This document shows positions 6,448 to 15,319 of a stretch of DNA of 48,078 nucleotides, one piece after another (position 1 is the first letter of the stretch; every line of letters starts with the position of its first letter). The stretch spans positions 1 through 48,078 of the forward strand of contig SUXY01000017.1 of NCBI GenBank assembly GCA_015060705.1, in the 5' to 3' direction. The DNA is from Bacteroides sp. GTDB lineage: Bacteria > Bacteroidota > Bacteroidia > Bacteroidales > Bacteroidaceae. The translations under genes were made by a program, and so were the position numbers. Below the pieces are notes generated by a model. The model was not told the DNA's origin, ran no database searches, and saw nothing but the letters and a program-made list of their open reading frames with translations.

Positions 6448-9402
6448 TTAGAATCGACGGTGTCCCATTCCAGGACCTCTACCCATACCACGACCCATAG
6501 GGCCGCCCATTCCTGGACCGCCCATACCACGTCTGTTCTTCATCATTTCTCGTGCCTCCTTGCTTCCAAAGATATTGAAGCGATAGATGAGACGTACCAT
6601 ACCATAACTGTTCACACCATTGTAAGTGTATACAGTTGTACCTGTTGAACTTTGTGAACGAGTAATGTTACTCTGTTCTTTCAAGATATCATTCCATTCG
6701 AAGCTCAACGTCAAGGCTCCCTTCAAGAAGCTTTGGGCAATCTGAGCATTCCAAATCAATTCATTACGATTCATGCTCGGGTCTGAATATCCACGACGAG
6801 CCTGATTGGTCATATTGGTCGAAATGGTCATGTTCCAAGGAGTGTAGAACTGCAAATTACCACCATAAGAGAAGTTATAAGGTTCCTGGTCATTATCCGG
6901 ATTCAATTTATCTCTTTCGAATGTATAATTCAAACTACCGTTCAAGCCTACTTCCAACCAATCGTTACGATAGGTAGCATTCACACGTTCACCTAACGAC
7001 AAGCTAGTTCTAGTATTCTTTTGAGCATCCTTCATTTCACCTGTCGTCAAATAACCTACGTAATTATTGAAACCGGCATTGGTAAAACTACCAACGGTAA
7101 ACTTCTTGTTGTTCTTGAATGCTGTATTGATACCAAACATACCCCAAACATTCCAATTACCATTGATATTTTCCGGCATGGTTGTCCATCCACCGGTTGA
7201 CGGATTATACTTACGGATGTTGCTGATTGCATTCTGAGTGAACGAACCATTCAACGCCGAGAAGATACCACGCTGAGCATCCATATTGAAGGTATTGAAA
7301 TGCAATCCCATATTATGCGAGAACGAAGGTTTCAACCCCGGATTACCAGTAACGATATTCAACGGATTGGAATTATCGGTAATAGGCAACAAGTTTTCCA
7401 TGCTTGGGTCACTGCTACGTCCACGATAAGTAAAGCGCAATTGGGTCTGCTTCTGCGGTTGATAGCGGAAATCCACTTCCGGAGAGAAGTTGAACACATT
7501 TCGAGTCGTATCTACCGCATACTCACCTTTCTTATACGAAAGCTTGGTATTCTGAGGACGGAAAGCCATACCTGCCGACAAGCGCCATGTTTCACGATTC
7601 ACTCTAAACATTACACGGGCATCGTGATTATACTTCTTGTATTCAGCATACTTACTTTGTTCCGGGTCCAACCATTCCGATTGATGTTGCGAGAACTGAT
7701 TAGGCAATCCGTCTGAAAGTACCCAACCGAAAGGCATGTTGTAAGTAGAATTGTCACTTTCACTATAACCATATTGGAACTTATAGCTGAATTGCAAATA
7801 CACTCTATCTGCCAACGGCTCGCTATAGCTCACTTCTGCACCAATATTATAATTGTTGGTCGGAGTGTGAATGTAACGACGGATGGTATCTTCTTCCGTA
7901 ACAATGCCATCGGCATAATAACGGGTTATATTATCAGAAAAACGTTCACTTTCATTGTCTCCATAGCTTCCAATAGCACGGAATGTAACATTTCGTCCTC
8001 TATTGTTCAACTTACGGGTAACTTGCATGTTGAGATTGGCTGAAAGAGAATTGCTTTCAGACAGAGAGGCACTCTTGGACTTATTGACACGGGCAGCATC
8101 CAAGTCTTCATTATCTTCACTATCGAATTCCAAATATTGATATGGATTGGCAACAATAGCAAACGGGTCAGCACTGTAAGTAGCAGACAATGAATTTGAA
8201 CAGTTTTCAGTATCACCCCATGACATGCTTCCACGCATAAAGAAAGTAGTCATCGAGTCCGGACGCCATTCCATACGAAGATGTCCAAAGAAATTCTGAT
8301 TCTTATTGCGACTTGCATTATTCGAATTTACAAAAGAATTACTCGCACTTTCCAACAATGTATTATCTATCTGGCCCAAGCTCTGCACATCATTGTCTCT
8401 ATAATTATAACGGGCACTTACACCGAATTCAAACTTCTTTGTCTCCATTGCATAGTTCAAGCCCAATTCCTTACTAGCGGTCAAGCCATTGTTTCTTCTC
8501 CATTGTGGACCACCTCCACCTCCGAAACGTCTATCACCTACATTGTTGGCTCTACCTATAAACGAAAGTTGACTACTCTTGTCTCCATGACTGGCAAAAC
8601 GATTAACATTGGCACTAGCAGAATAGCGTTTTTCTGTTCCAATACCACCATCGATATTTCCGACCCAACCTTGATTCATTCCTTTCTTCACTTTCAAGTC
8701 GAGCACAGTTTCTTCTTCACCATCGTCAATACCGGTAATACGGGCATTGTCCGATTGTCTATCGTAAGCATTGATTTTATCAACCATATTGACCGGCAAG
8801 TTCTGCAAACCAGTCTTCACATCACCGCCAAAGAATTCCTTACCATCAACAAGAAGCTTCTTCACTTCCTTACCATTGATTTTCACATTACCATCATCAT
8901 CAACTTCAGCACCCGGAATCTTCTTGACCAATTCTTCCAACATGGCACCTTCTGATGTACGATAAGCTGAAGCATTATATCCCAATGTATCACCCGAAAC
9001 CGTTACCTGTGGAGCTTCTGCCACCACGACAGCTTCTTTCAACATAATGGCATCCGATGCCAATGTAATCTTACCCGCATTGACTGTCGGCTTGGAAGCT
9101 GTCAATTGATATTCCTTCATGTAATTGAGGTAACCCACGTATGATACCTTCAACACATACTTTCCCGGACGAACCGACAAACTGAAGCGACCATTATTGT
9201 TAGTCACATTACCCACAGCCATAGTGCTATCTGGCAATGAAAGCAATTGGACGGTAGCCTGCACAATAGGAGAATCATCTTCCTTATCTAATACGGTACC
9301 ACTTAGAGTAACACGGCCTCTTCCCTGTTGGCTCCGGTTTTGAGCGATTAAAAGTGTTGTACTAATACCTATCAACAACACAAAAAATACAATTCTTTTC
9401 AT
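6448..9402 (-). CDS. TonB-dependent outer-membrane beta-barrel protein with Gly/Met-rich C-terminal tail
   Basis: The protein has 984 residues from the ATG at 9402. It has a signal peptide (about 1-19, ending LLIAQ), a carboxypeptidase-regulatory-like domain (about 28-110, VTLSGTVLDKEDDSP), a plug-like segment (about 140-235, with VDGKEFFGGD) and a large beta-barrel of the OMP_b-brl_3 kind. After the last strand (YRFNIFG) comes an unusual tail of about 35 residues rich in Gly, Met, Arg and Pro and ending HRRF. It has no SusD partner, so it is not a glycan-uptake pair. The substrate is unknown; peptide, metal or lipid transport are all possible. The upstream extension to 9516 has no signal peptide at its start, so 9402 is preferred. 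Confidence 0.9.
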   Translation of the reverse strand: MKRIVFFVLLIGISTTLLIAQNRSQQGRGRVTLSGTVLDKEDDSPIVQATVQLLSLPDSTMAVGNVTNNNGRFSLSVRPGKYVLKVSYVGYLNYMKEYQLTASKPTVNAGKITLASDAIMLKEAVVVAEAPQVTVSGDTLGYNASAYRTSEGAMLEELVKKIPGAEVDDDGNVKINGKEVKKLLVDGKEFFGGDVKTGLQNLPVNMVDKINAYDRQSDNARITGIDDGEEETVLDLKVKKGMNQGWVGNIDGGIGTEKRYSASANVNRFASHGDKSSQLSFIGRANNVGDRRFGGGGGPQWRRNNGLTASKELGLNYAMETKKFEFGVSARYNYRDNDVQSLGQIDNTLLESASNSFVNSNNASRNKNQNFFGHLRMEWRPDSMTTFFMRGSMSWGDTENCSNSLSATYSADPFAIVANPYQYLEFDSEDNEDLDAARVNKSKSASLSESNSLSANLNMQVTRKLNNRGRNVTFRAIGSYGDNESERFSDNITRYYADGIVTEEDTIRRYIHTPTNNYNIGAEVSYSEPLADRVYLQFSYKFQYGYSESDNSTYNMPFGWVLSDGLPNQFSQHQSEWLDPEQSKYAEYKKYNHDARVMFRVNRETWRLSAGMAFRPQNTKLSYKKGEYAVDTTRNVFNFSPEVDFRYQPQKQTQLRFTYRGRSSDPSMENLLPITDNSNPLNIVTGNPGLKPSFSHNMGLHFNTFNMDAQRGIFSALNGSFTQNAISNIRKYNPSTGGWTTMPENINGNWNVWGMFGINTAFKNNKKFTVGSFTNAGFNNYVGYLTTGEMKDAQKNTRTSLSLGERVNATYRNDWLEVGLNGSLNYTFERDKLNPDNDQEPYNFSYGGNLQFYTPWNMTISTNMTNQARRGYSDPSMNRNELIWNAQIAQSFLKGALTLSFEWNDILKEQSNITRSQSSTGTTVYTYNGVNSYGMVRLIYRFNIFGSKEAREMMKNRRGMGGPGMGGPMGRGMGRGPGMGHRRF

Positions 9403-9586
9403 TCTAGTTATAGTATCAAATATCTTAATTATATTCTTTAGGATTTGCTTTTGTTGGACACTTCCGATGTGCAAAGGTTTAAAAAAAGAAGTACATTTTT
9501 TGCTAACAATCGACATTTACCCCAAAATAGCCGACAAAATTAATCATTTATTTGGACACGAAAGGCAACATTCATGTAATTTTTCC

Positions 9587-9594
9587 TAATTTTG
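9587..9594 (+). promoter_or_regulatory. -7 element for aroB
   Basis: TAATTTTG matches TAnnTTTG and ends 19 nt before the aroB ATG. A TTTG further upstream (9551-9554) is too distant to be its -33 element. Confidence 0.5.
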
Positions 9595-9613
9595 CATTCA
9601 AACAAAAACGATT

Positions 9614-10675
9614 ATGAGCAAACAAAAAGTCATTATATGCCATGACCTGAGCGAGAATCTACGTTCAGCCATTCTAAGCTGTCCTCACGACAAGCTATTT
9701 GTCCTAGTAGACGAACACACCCGGCAACTTTGCCTTCCACTCATTTCCAACATGGAATGTATACAACAAGCTTACATCATTACCATTGGAGCAGAAGATA
9801 TACATAAGAATTTGGAAACATTGGCATACGTCTGGAAGGAATTGGGCGACCACGGAGCTACCCGTCATTCCTTGATGATCAATTTGGGAGGTGGAATGGT
9901 GACCGATTTGGGTGGATTTGCCGCTTCTACCTTCAAGCGAGGTATCCAATATATTAACATACCGACTACTCTTTTAGCCATGGTCGATGCTTCAGTAGGT
10001 GGTAAGACTGGCATCAACTTCAATGGATTGAAAAACGAAATCGGGGTATTCTCGCCAGCCAAATATGTATTGCTTGATACAGAATTCCTCAAGACTTTAG
10101 ATACCCGTAACCTGCTTTCCGGTTACGCCGAAATGTTGAAGCATGGCATCATCAGTACAGAATCCCATTGGGCAGAACTCTTGAAGTTCGACATCAACCA
10201 TATCGATTATGAAGAATTGAAACGTTTGGTAGCACAATCGGTTCAAATCAAGGAAGACATCGTTGAACAAGATCCGTTCGAGAAAGGCATCCGCAAGGCC
10301 TTGAATGTAGGACATACAATCGGACATGCATTTGAAAGCCTCGCGTTGGAACTCAATCAGCACGTTCTTCATGGCTATGCCGTAGCATGGGGCATCGTAT
10401 GCGAGCTATACTACTCATTCCTGAAAGTAGGCTTCCCCAAAGACAAACTCCGACAAACGGTTCAATTCATCAAAGAAAACTATGGGGTGTTCACCATCGA
10501 TTGCAAACAATACGATCGTCTGTACGAATTCATGACTCACGACAAGAAGAATAGCGCCGGTATCATCAACTTTACCCTTATGGGAGAAATCGGAGATATC
10601 CGTATCAATCAATCAGCATCCAAGGAAGAAATCCTAGACATCTTGGACTTCTATCGAGAGACTATGGGGTGCTAA
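9614..10675 (+). CDS. aroB: 3-dehydroquinate synthase
   Basis: This is the second step of the shikimate pathway: DAHP to 3-dehydroquinate, using NAD and a divalent metal. The 353-residue protein has the NAD-binding GGGMVTDLGG (92-101), the active-site loop DASVGGKTG (125-133), GYAEMLKHG, and the metal-binding GHTIGHAFE. The N-terminus is shorter and more divergent than in enterobacteria, which is usual in Bacteroidetes. It is monocistronic, with tRNA-Pro downstream. aroA lies 3.4 kb away in a separate unit. Confidence 0.96.
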   Translation: MSKQKVIICHDLSENLRSAILSCPHDKLFVLVDEHTRQLCLPLISNMECIQQAYIITIGAEDIHKNLETLAYVWKELGDHGATRHSLMINLGGGMVTDLGGFAASTFKRGIQYINIPTTLLAMVDASVGGKTGINFNGLKNEIGVFSPAKYVLLDTEFLKTLDTRNLLSGYAEMLKHGIISTESHWAELLKFDINHIDYEELKRLVAQSVQIKEDIVEQDPFEKGIRKALNVGHTIGHAFESLALELNQHVLHGYAVAWGIVCELYYSFLKVGFPKDKLRQTVQFIKENYGVFTIDCKQYDRLYEFMTHDKKNSAGIINFTLMGEIGDIRINQSASKEEILDILDFYRETMGC

Positions 10676-10692
10676 TAAAAGGAATGATTTTA

Positions 10693-10723
10693 TTTGCAAT
10701 TTCAAAAATAAGGTGTACTTTTG
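10693..10723 (+). promoter_or_regulatory. Promoter of tRNA-Pro
   Basis: The -33 element TTTG (10693-10696) and -7 element TACTTTTG (10716-10723) are 19 nt apart, a full match to the Bacteroidales vegetative promoter, 13 nt before the mature tRNA. Confidence 0.8.
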
Positions 10724-10736
10724 CACTCGCTAAGTT

Positions 10737-10811
10737 CGGGATGTAGCTCAGTCCGGTTAGAGTACACGTCTGGGGGGCGCGAGGTCGCTGGTTCGAATCC
10801 AGTCATCCCGA
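10737..10811 (+). tRNA. tRNA-Pro (anticodon GGG)
   Basis: A complete cloverleaf can be folded: acceptor CGGGATG/CATCCCG, D-stem GCTC/GAGT, an anticodon loop CTGGGGG giving GGG, and T-arm GCTGG-TTCGAAT-CCAGT with a G-T closing pair. The anticodon stem CACGT/GCGCG has an A-C mismatch at its second pair and a T-G pair at its base. CCA is not encoded and must be added after transcription. Confidence 0.95.
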
Positions 10812-10820
10812 CACCAAGAA

Positions 10821-10857
10821 AAGCATTGATATTCATCAGATTATCAATGCTTTTTCT
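10821..10857 (+). terminator. Terminator after tRNA-Pro
   Basis: AAGCATTGAT (10821-10830) pairs with ATCAATGCTT (about 10842-10851), extended by an A-T pair, and is followed by a T-rich tail. It ends the tRNA transcript. Confidence 0.8.
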
Positions 10858-10884
10858 TTGTCAAGAAACTTCTAAGTTTTTCTA

Positions 10885-11598
10885 TCAATCTTTCAAATAG
10901 TAAACGACATTAGTCACCACACGTACATTTTTAATATAGGGTGTGTTACTATCCCGATCGGAAACCGAGAATTGACCTTGTGAAGCATTCTTTATCTTGC
11001 CCAACTTGCTATTGGAATCCTTGGCGAACTTTTCAGCTGCTTGACGAGCATTGATGGTGGCTTCCTCAATCATAGCCGGTTTGATTTCATTCAGTCCGGT
11101 GAATGAATAAGTAGTGGGATACGACCAATTCTCTCCCATTCCAACCGGTATACCCTTTTCGTAAAGTTTGGCTTGCTCCGTCTGAAGCTTCACGATCAGC
11201 TCCACTTGGTTGCTACAAACCGTTACTCCTGCCGTAACAATGTAACGATACTCCTTTCTCTCGCCATACAAGTTGGTTTGGGTATCGAGGATAGAAGGGG
11301 CATTGGTGGTAATTTCATCATCAGACACTCCCGCATCCTTCAAGAATTTGACTATCACATTATTCATATCTTTCACCCTATTATAGAGTTCTCCCAACTC
11401 ATTTCCTGCTTGTTTATAAACGATTGGCCAAATCACCTTATCCGCCATGACCTCTTTTTCACAAAGCCCTTTAACAGTTACACACCGGTCGTATGACTTC
11501 AAATTATCAATCATCAGAACCAGTGATCCTCCTAAAATCAACATACCCAAGATAAAAGCCAAGCCCAAATAAATACCATTTGATTTCTTTGTTTCCAT
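10885..11598 (-). CDS. SIMPL domain (DUF541) protein
   Basis: The 237-residue protein has an N-terminal membrane anchor (about 9-31, LGLAFILGMLILGGSLVL) followed by a periplasmic SIMPL domain. Family hallmarks are VTVKGLCEKEVMADKVIWPI (about 42-61), the alternating beta/alpha pattern, and a late ATINARQAAEKFAKDSNSKLG. SIMPL proteins are linked to oxidative or envelope stress in some bacteria, but the biochemical role is unclear. The gene is monocistronic, with a TATATTTG -7 element at 11625-11632 on the minus strand. Confidence 0.88.
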   Translation of the reverse strand: METKKSNGIYLGLAFILGMLILGGSLVLMIDNLKSYDRCVTVKGLCEKEVMADKVIWPIVYKQAGNELGELYNRVKDMNNVIVKFLKDAGVSDDEITTNAPSILDTQTNLYGERKEYRYIVTAGVTVCSNQVELIVKLQTEQAKLYEKGIPVGMGENWSYPTTYSFTGLNEIKPAMIEEATINARQAAEKFAKDSNSKLGKIKNASQGQFSVSDRDSNTPYIKNVRVVTNVVYYLKD

Positions 11599-11624
11599 AT
11601 TGTTTTCATTTTAGTGATGTGATA

Positions 11625-11632
11625 CAAATATA
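11625..11632 (-). promoter_or_regulatory. -7 element for the SIMPL gene
   Basis: Reads TATATTTG on the minus strand, 26 nt before the start codon. No clear -33 element was seen. Confidence 0.5.
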
Positions 11633-11713
11633 AATGGTTTTATCCACTTTTCCAAACGAAAACGCCCCACAAGGAACATGCCTTGCAGGGACGTTTGTCA
11701 ATATACTAGAGAA

Positions 11714-12856
11714 TCATTTCGCTTCATCAATGGTGCAAATACCTACACGGTTCCAAGCCGGTTCGGAGAAAATATCGCCAATACCATGACCGATAGTATT
11801 GATACGGGAAGCAGCAATGCCGTACTTATCCACCAAAACACTCTTCACTGCATCGGCGCGACGTTGTGACAATTTGAGGTTGTATTCTTCGGTGCCTTCC
11901 GGTGATGCATAGCCATTGATAGTCACATTCACACTCGGATTGTTCTTCAAGTAAGTGGCTACATGCTCGATAGAAGGCATTTGCGAAGTTTCCACATTCG
12001 ATTGGTTGAATCGGAAAGCAACGACTGATTCTACAATGTTCAATGTATCACCATTGGCAGCAGCCTGTTGGGCACGACATTCGTTTAACTGATTCTGTAC
12101 CATCAAGAGTTCATCTGCCAAACCCACCAATTCCACATCTTTGGCAGCAACGATCTCACGAAGGCCATTGATTTCTTCGTTCATGGCTGCAACTGCCATT
12201 GGGTCAACGGCATTCACCATGGCAAAATGTCGGTTGCCGTCTGCGTCGGCAAAATGATAAGTAAGGCCGAACAAGATTTCTACATTGGAATGTTTCTTAT
12301 TGAAACCCAACTTACGAGTCGGGAAATCACCCGTCAAGTTAAAGACCATCGCCGGTTTGATACCAAATGTCCATGCTGCATCGTTGCCAAAGTTGAAATT
12401 GAAATTCAAACCTACACGAGCCGACAAGTCATTGGTATCACCGTCTCCTGTCGAATAATGGTGCAACCAACCCAAACCGGTCACGGTTTCGATTTCAAAA
12501 GCATTCGGCATACCATCGTAAGCGCCAAAAAGGTTCATCAAATTCATGCGACCAATCAAACTCACATCCGTTGCATCGATAATGGTACTGCTATTAGTCG
12601 TGTTCACATATCCCATACCTTGAATGTCTGTACCCAAAATAGGTGTCCATTGTTTGCCGATAGTAAGACCGAATGCCGGACGGGCACTCTTGAAGAAAGC
12701 AGCGCCACTCGTTTTCATGGTTGCACCTCCCTGGATACCCATGGACCAATTGTCCCAAAATCCGCCGCTTTCAATTACAGCTGTTTGCGCGTTTATTGTC
12801 AGTGCGCCCAAGGCAAACACCGATAAAAGAATCATTTTTTTCATACTCATACTCAA
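11714..12856 (-). CDS. OmpA-family outer-membrane protein
   Basis: The protein has up to 380 residues. The likely start is the ATG at 12844 (MKKMILLSVFALGALTINAQ signal peptide), although two in-frame ATGs lie just upstream. An N-terminal beta-barrel-like region (about 25-205) is followed by a short helical linker (about 215-260, coiled-coil-like) and a C-terminal OmpA peptidoglycan-binding domain (about 265-376) with NGYASPEGTEEYN and LSQRRADAVKSVL. It should tether the outer membrane to peptidoglycan. Proteins of this type are abundant in Bacteroides. A hairpin-like GC-rich inverted repeat at about 11663-11695 (AAACG..CCC...) downstream could act as its terminator. Confidence 0.9.
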   Translation of the reverse strand: MSMSMKKMILLSVFALGALTINAQTAVIESGGFWDNWSMGIQGGATMKTSGAAFFKSARPAFGLTIGKQWTPILGTDIQGMGYVNTTNSSTIIDATDVSLIGRMNLMNLFGAYDGMPNAFEIETVTGLGWLHHYSTGDGDTNDLSARVGLNFNFNFGNDAAWTFGIKPAMVFNLTGDFPTRKLGFNKKHSNVEILFGLTYHFADADGNRHFAMVNAVDPMAVAAMNEEINGLREIVAAKDVELVGLADELLMVQNQLNECRAQQAAANGDTLNIVESVVAFRFNQSNVETSQMPSIEHVATYLKNNPSVNVTINGYASPEGTEEYNLKLSQRRADAVKSVLVDKYGIAASRINTIGHGIGDIFSEPAWNRVGICTIDEAK

Positions 12857-12943
12857 TTTAGTTAATGTTTGGAATACGTTTCCCTAAATAACAAGAATTC
12901 CTCCTTTCGGTTCAAGATAGGCTGTTTTTTAACATGAAATCCT

Positions 12944-12951
12944 TATCTTTG
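12944..12951 (+). promoter_or_regulatory. -7 element for dinB, giving an almost leaderless mRNA
   Basis: TATCTTTG matches TAnnTTTG and ends only 7 nt before the dinB ATG at 12959. With transcription starting about 4 nt after the element, the leader would be 0-5 nt. Confidence 0.65.
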
Positions 12952-12958
12952 CATCGTT

Positions 12959-14047
12959 ATGGACGAACGGAAAATCATACATATCGACATGGATGCTTTC
13001 TACGCTTCCGTAGAGCAGCGGGACCACCCGGAACTTCGCGGGAAACCCATAGCCGTGGGACATGCAGAGCAGCGTGGAGTGGTATCGGCCGCCAGCTATG
13101 AAGCCCGACGGTTTGGAGTACGTTCGGCCATGTCGTCCTTAAAAGCGAAACAACTATGTCCCCAACTTGTTTTCGTTCCCGGCCGGATGAGTGTATACAA
13201 AGAAGTATCGGCACAAATCCATACCATTTTCCATGAATATACCGATATGATAGAACCCTTGTCACTCGACGAAGCTTTTTTGGATGTCACCCATAACAAG
13301 AAAGGTATCTCCTTGGCAGTAGATATTGCCAAAGAAATCAAACGTCGCATCCGTGAAGAGCTGAACTTAGTGGCGTCAGCCGGCATCTCATACAACAAGT
13401 TCCTGGCTAAAGTAGCTTCAGATTACCGTAAGCCAGACGGGCTTTGCACCATTCACCCTGACCAAGCATTGGACTTCATAGCTTCCCTTCCCATCGAGGC
13501 CTTTTGGGGAGTAGGGCGAGTAACCGCCCAAAAGATGCACACATTAGGCATCCATAAAGGAAAGGATTTGCAACAATGTACCCTTGAAATGCTTACCCGT
13601 CTGTTTGGGAAGGCCGGACAGATTTACTACGACTTTGCCCGTGGTATCGACCTTCGCCCGGTAGAGGCTGAACGGGTACGCAAGTCGGTAGGATGTGAAC
13701 ATACGTTGGAAAAAGACATCACTGCCTCATCCTCAGTTATCATCGAATTGTATCATGTAGCCAATGAACTTGTAGAACGATTAAAAAAGAACGAATTTAG
13801 CGGGAATACACTGACCTTGAAAATCAAGTTCTATGATTTCAAGCAAATAACCCGAAGTGTCACCCAAGAGAAGGAACTGCACGGAATGGCAGACATCCTT
13901 CCTCTAGCCAAGCAATTACTAAAGGAAGTTGACTATTCCATCCGCCCGATTCGACTCATCGGGCTTTCCATCTCCAATCCGAAAGAAGAACGGGAGACAC
14001 ACGAAGTATGGAAGCAATTGGAACTAGAATTTGGTCAACTAGACTAA
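12959..14047 (+). CDS. dinB: DNA polymerase IV (Y-family)
   Basis: A translesion polymerase of 362 residues. Catalytic acidic residues are visible: D10 in HIDMDAFYASVEQ, and D104/E105 in SLDEAFLDVT. F14-Y15 are at the steric-gate position, and YEARRFGVRS is the nucleotide-binding finger. The thumb HhH (GVGRVTAQKM) and the little finger follow. The C-terminal QLELEF (353-358) looks like a sliding-clamp-binding motif. The promoter lies so close that the message is essentially leaderless. aroA follows after 39 nt but has its own promoter element. Confidence 0.96.
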   Translation: MDERKIIHIDMDAFYASVEQRDHPELRGKPIAVGHAEQRGVVSAASYEARRFGVRSAMSSLKAKQLCPQLVFVPGRMSVYKEVSAQIHTIFHEYTDMIEPLSLDEAFLDVTHNKKGISLAVDIAKEIKRRIREELNLVASAGISYNKFLAKVASDYRKPDGLCTIHPDQALDFIASLPIEAFWGVGRVTAQKMHTLGIHKGKDLQQCTLEMLTRLFGKAGQIYYDFARGIDLRPVEAERVRKSVGCEHTLEKDITASSSVIIELYHVANELVERLKKNEFSGNTLTLKIKFYDFKQITRSVTQEKELHGMADILPLAKQLLKEVDYSIRPIRLIGLSISNPKEERETHEVWKQLELEFGQLD

Positions 14048-14053
14048 ATATAT

Positions 14054-14061
14054 TATTTTTG
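14054..14061 (+). promoter_or_regulatory. -7 element for the aroA operon
   Basis: TATTTTTG matches TAnnTTTG, lies in the dinB-aroA gap, and precedes the aroA ATG by 25 nt, with a purine-rich AGAAAGAAG just before the start. Confidence 0.5.
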
Positions 14062-14086
14062 CGAATCTATCAGAACTAGAAAGAAG

Positions 14087-15313
14087 ATGAAAATAAGAAT
14101 AACACCTCCCGAACGCATTAACGCCACCATTCAGTTGCCTTCATCGAAGAGCATCAGCAATCGTGCGCTTATCATCAGTGCTTTGGGGAATGGTGAACAT
14201 CAACTGGAAAACTTATCGGATTGCGACGATACCCAAGTAATGATACGCGCTCTCCATGCCCAACCGGGTGAAACAATAGACATTCTGGCTGCAGGTACTG
14301 CCATGCGATTCCTGACCGCTTATTTGTCCGTTACGCAGGGTGACCGAATCATTACTGGTACCCAACGGATGCAACAACGCCCCATTCAGGTATTGGTCAA
14401 TGCCCTCCGTGAGTTGGGTGCCCATATCGACTATGTAGCCAATGAAGGATTTCCTCCTTTACGCATCCATGGAACGACCCTCACGAAGAGTCACATTACC
14501 TTGCCGGGTAATGTCAGTTCGCAATACATTTCTGCCTTGTTAATGATAGGACCTTCACTGAAAAACGGATTGAAGATTACACTGACTGGAGAAATTATCT
14601 CCCGTCCATACATCAACTTGACTCTCCAACTAATGAAGGATTTTGGTGGAAAAGCCACCTGGATGAACGACCGCGAACTTCTAGTAGAGCCTCAGCCCTA
14701 CACTTCCATTCCATTCTATGTAGAGAGCGACTGGAGTGCCTCCTCTTATTGGTATCAGATAGCGGCTCTTTCGAATGAAGCCAACATTACTTTACCAGGC
14801 TTGTTCGAGAAGAGTTACCAAGGAGATAGTCAAGTAGCCCATATTTTCCGTTCATTAGGGGTCGAAACCATCTATGGAGATAAAACCATTACCCTTCGTA
14901 AAAACGGTAAGCCTACCGAACGATTGGAGTATGATTTCATCAACCAACCCGACTTGGCTCAAACTTTTGTAGTAACTTGCGCCCTTCTAGGTATACCTTT
15001 CCGGTTCAGTGGCTTACAGAGTCTAAAGATCAAGGAAACCGACCGCATGGCCGCTCTTATTTGTGAAATGAAAAAATTAGGATATATCCTTCAGGAATCA
15101 GAAGGTTCTATCCTTTCGTGGGAAGGTGAACGATGCGAAAGAAGCCAGGAAGCTATCGACACGTATGAGGACCATCGTATGGCCATGGCCTTTGCACCGG
15201 CTTGCATAGTGCTTCCAGACATCTGCATCAACGACCCTCACGTAGTCACCAAATCCTATCCTCGCTATTGGGAAGACCTCCAAAAGGCAGGATTCATCAT
15301 CAAGGAGGAATAA
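14087..15313 (+). CDS. aroA: 3-phosphoshikimate 1-carboxyvinyltransferase (EPSP synthase)
   Basis: It transfers enolpyruvate from PEP to shikimate-3-phosphate, the sixth shikimate step. The 408 residues show LPSSKSISNRALI (17-29, with K21, S22 and R26 as substrate ligands), an AAGTAMRF segment (about 68-75), and LKIKETDRMAAL near residue 315. TAMRFLTAYL replaces the classical GNAGT-xxR loop, a normal Bacteroidetes variation. It is the first gene of an apparent five-gene unit ending at the terminator at 17237. Confidence 0.96.
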   Translation: MKIRITPPERINATIQLPSSKSISNRALIISALGNGEHQLENLSDCDDTQVMIRALHAQPGETIDILAAGTAMRFLTAYLSVTQGDRIITGTQRMQQRPIQVLVNALRELGAHIDYVANEGFPPLRIHGTTLTKSHITLPGNVSSQYISALLMIGPSLKNGLKITLTGEIISRPYINLTLQLMKDFGGKATWMNDRELLVEPQPYTSIPFYVESDWSASSYWYQIAALSNEANITLPGLFEKSYQGDSQVAHIFRSLGVETIYGDKTITLRKNGKPTERLEYDFINQPDLAQTFVVTCALLGIPFRFSGLQSLKIKETDRMAALICEMKKLGYILQESEGSILSWEGERCERSQEAIDTYEDHRMAMAFAPACIVLPDICINDPHVVTKSYPRYWEDLQKAGFIIKEE

Positions 15314-15319
15314 AACATT

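Noticed and set aside
8281-8955. Plus-strand frame of 224 codons opposite the TonB-dependent receptor
   Set aside because: Antisense to an intact barrel gene, with Ile/Thr/Ser-rich composition typical of a shadow frame.
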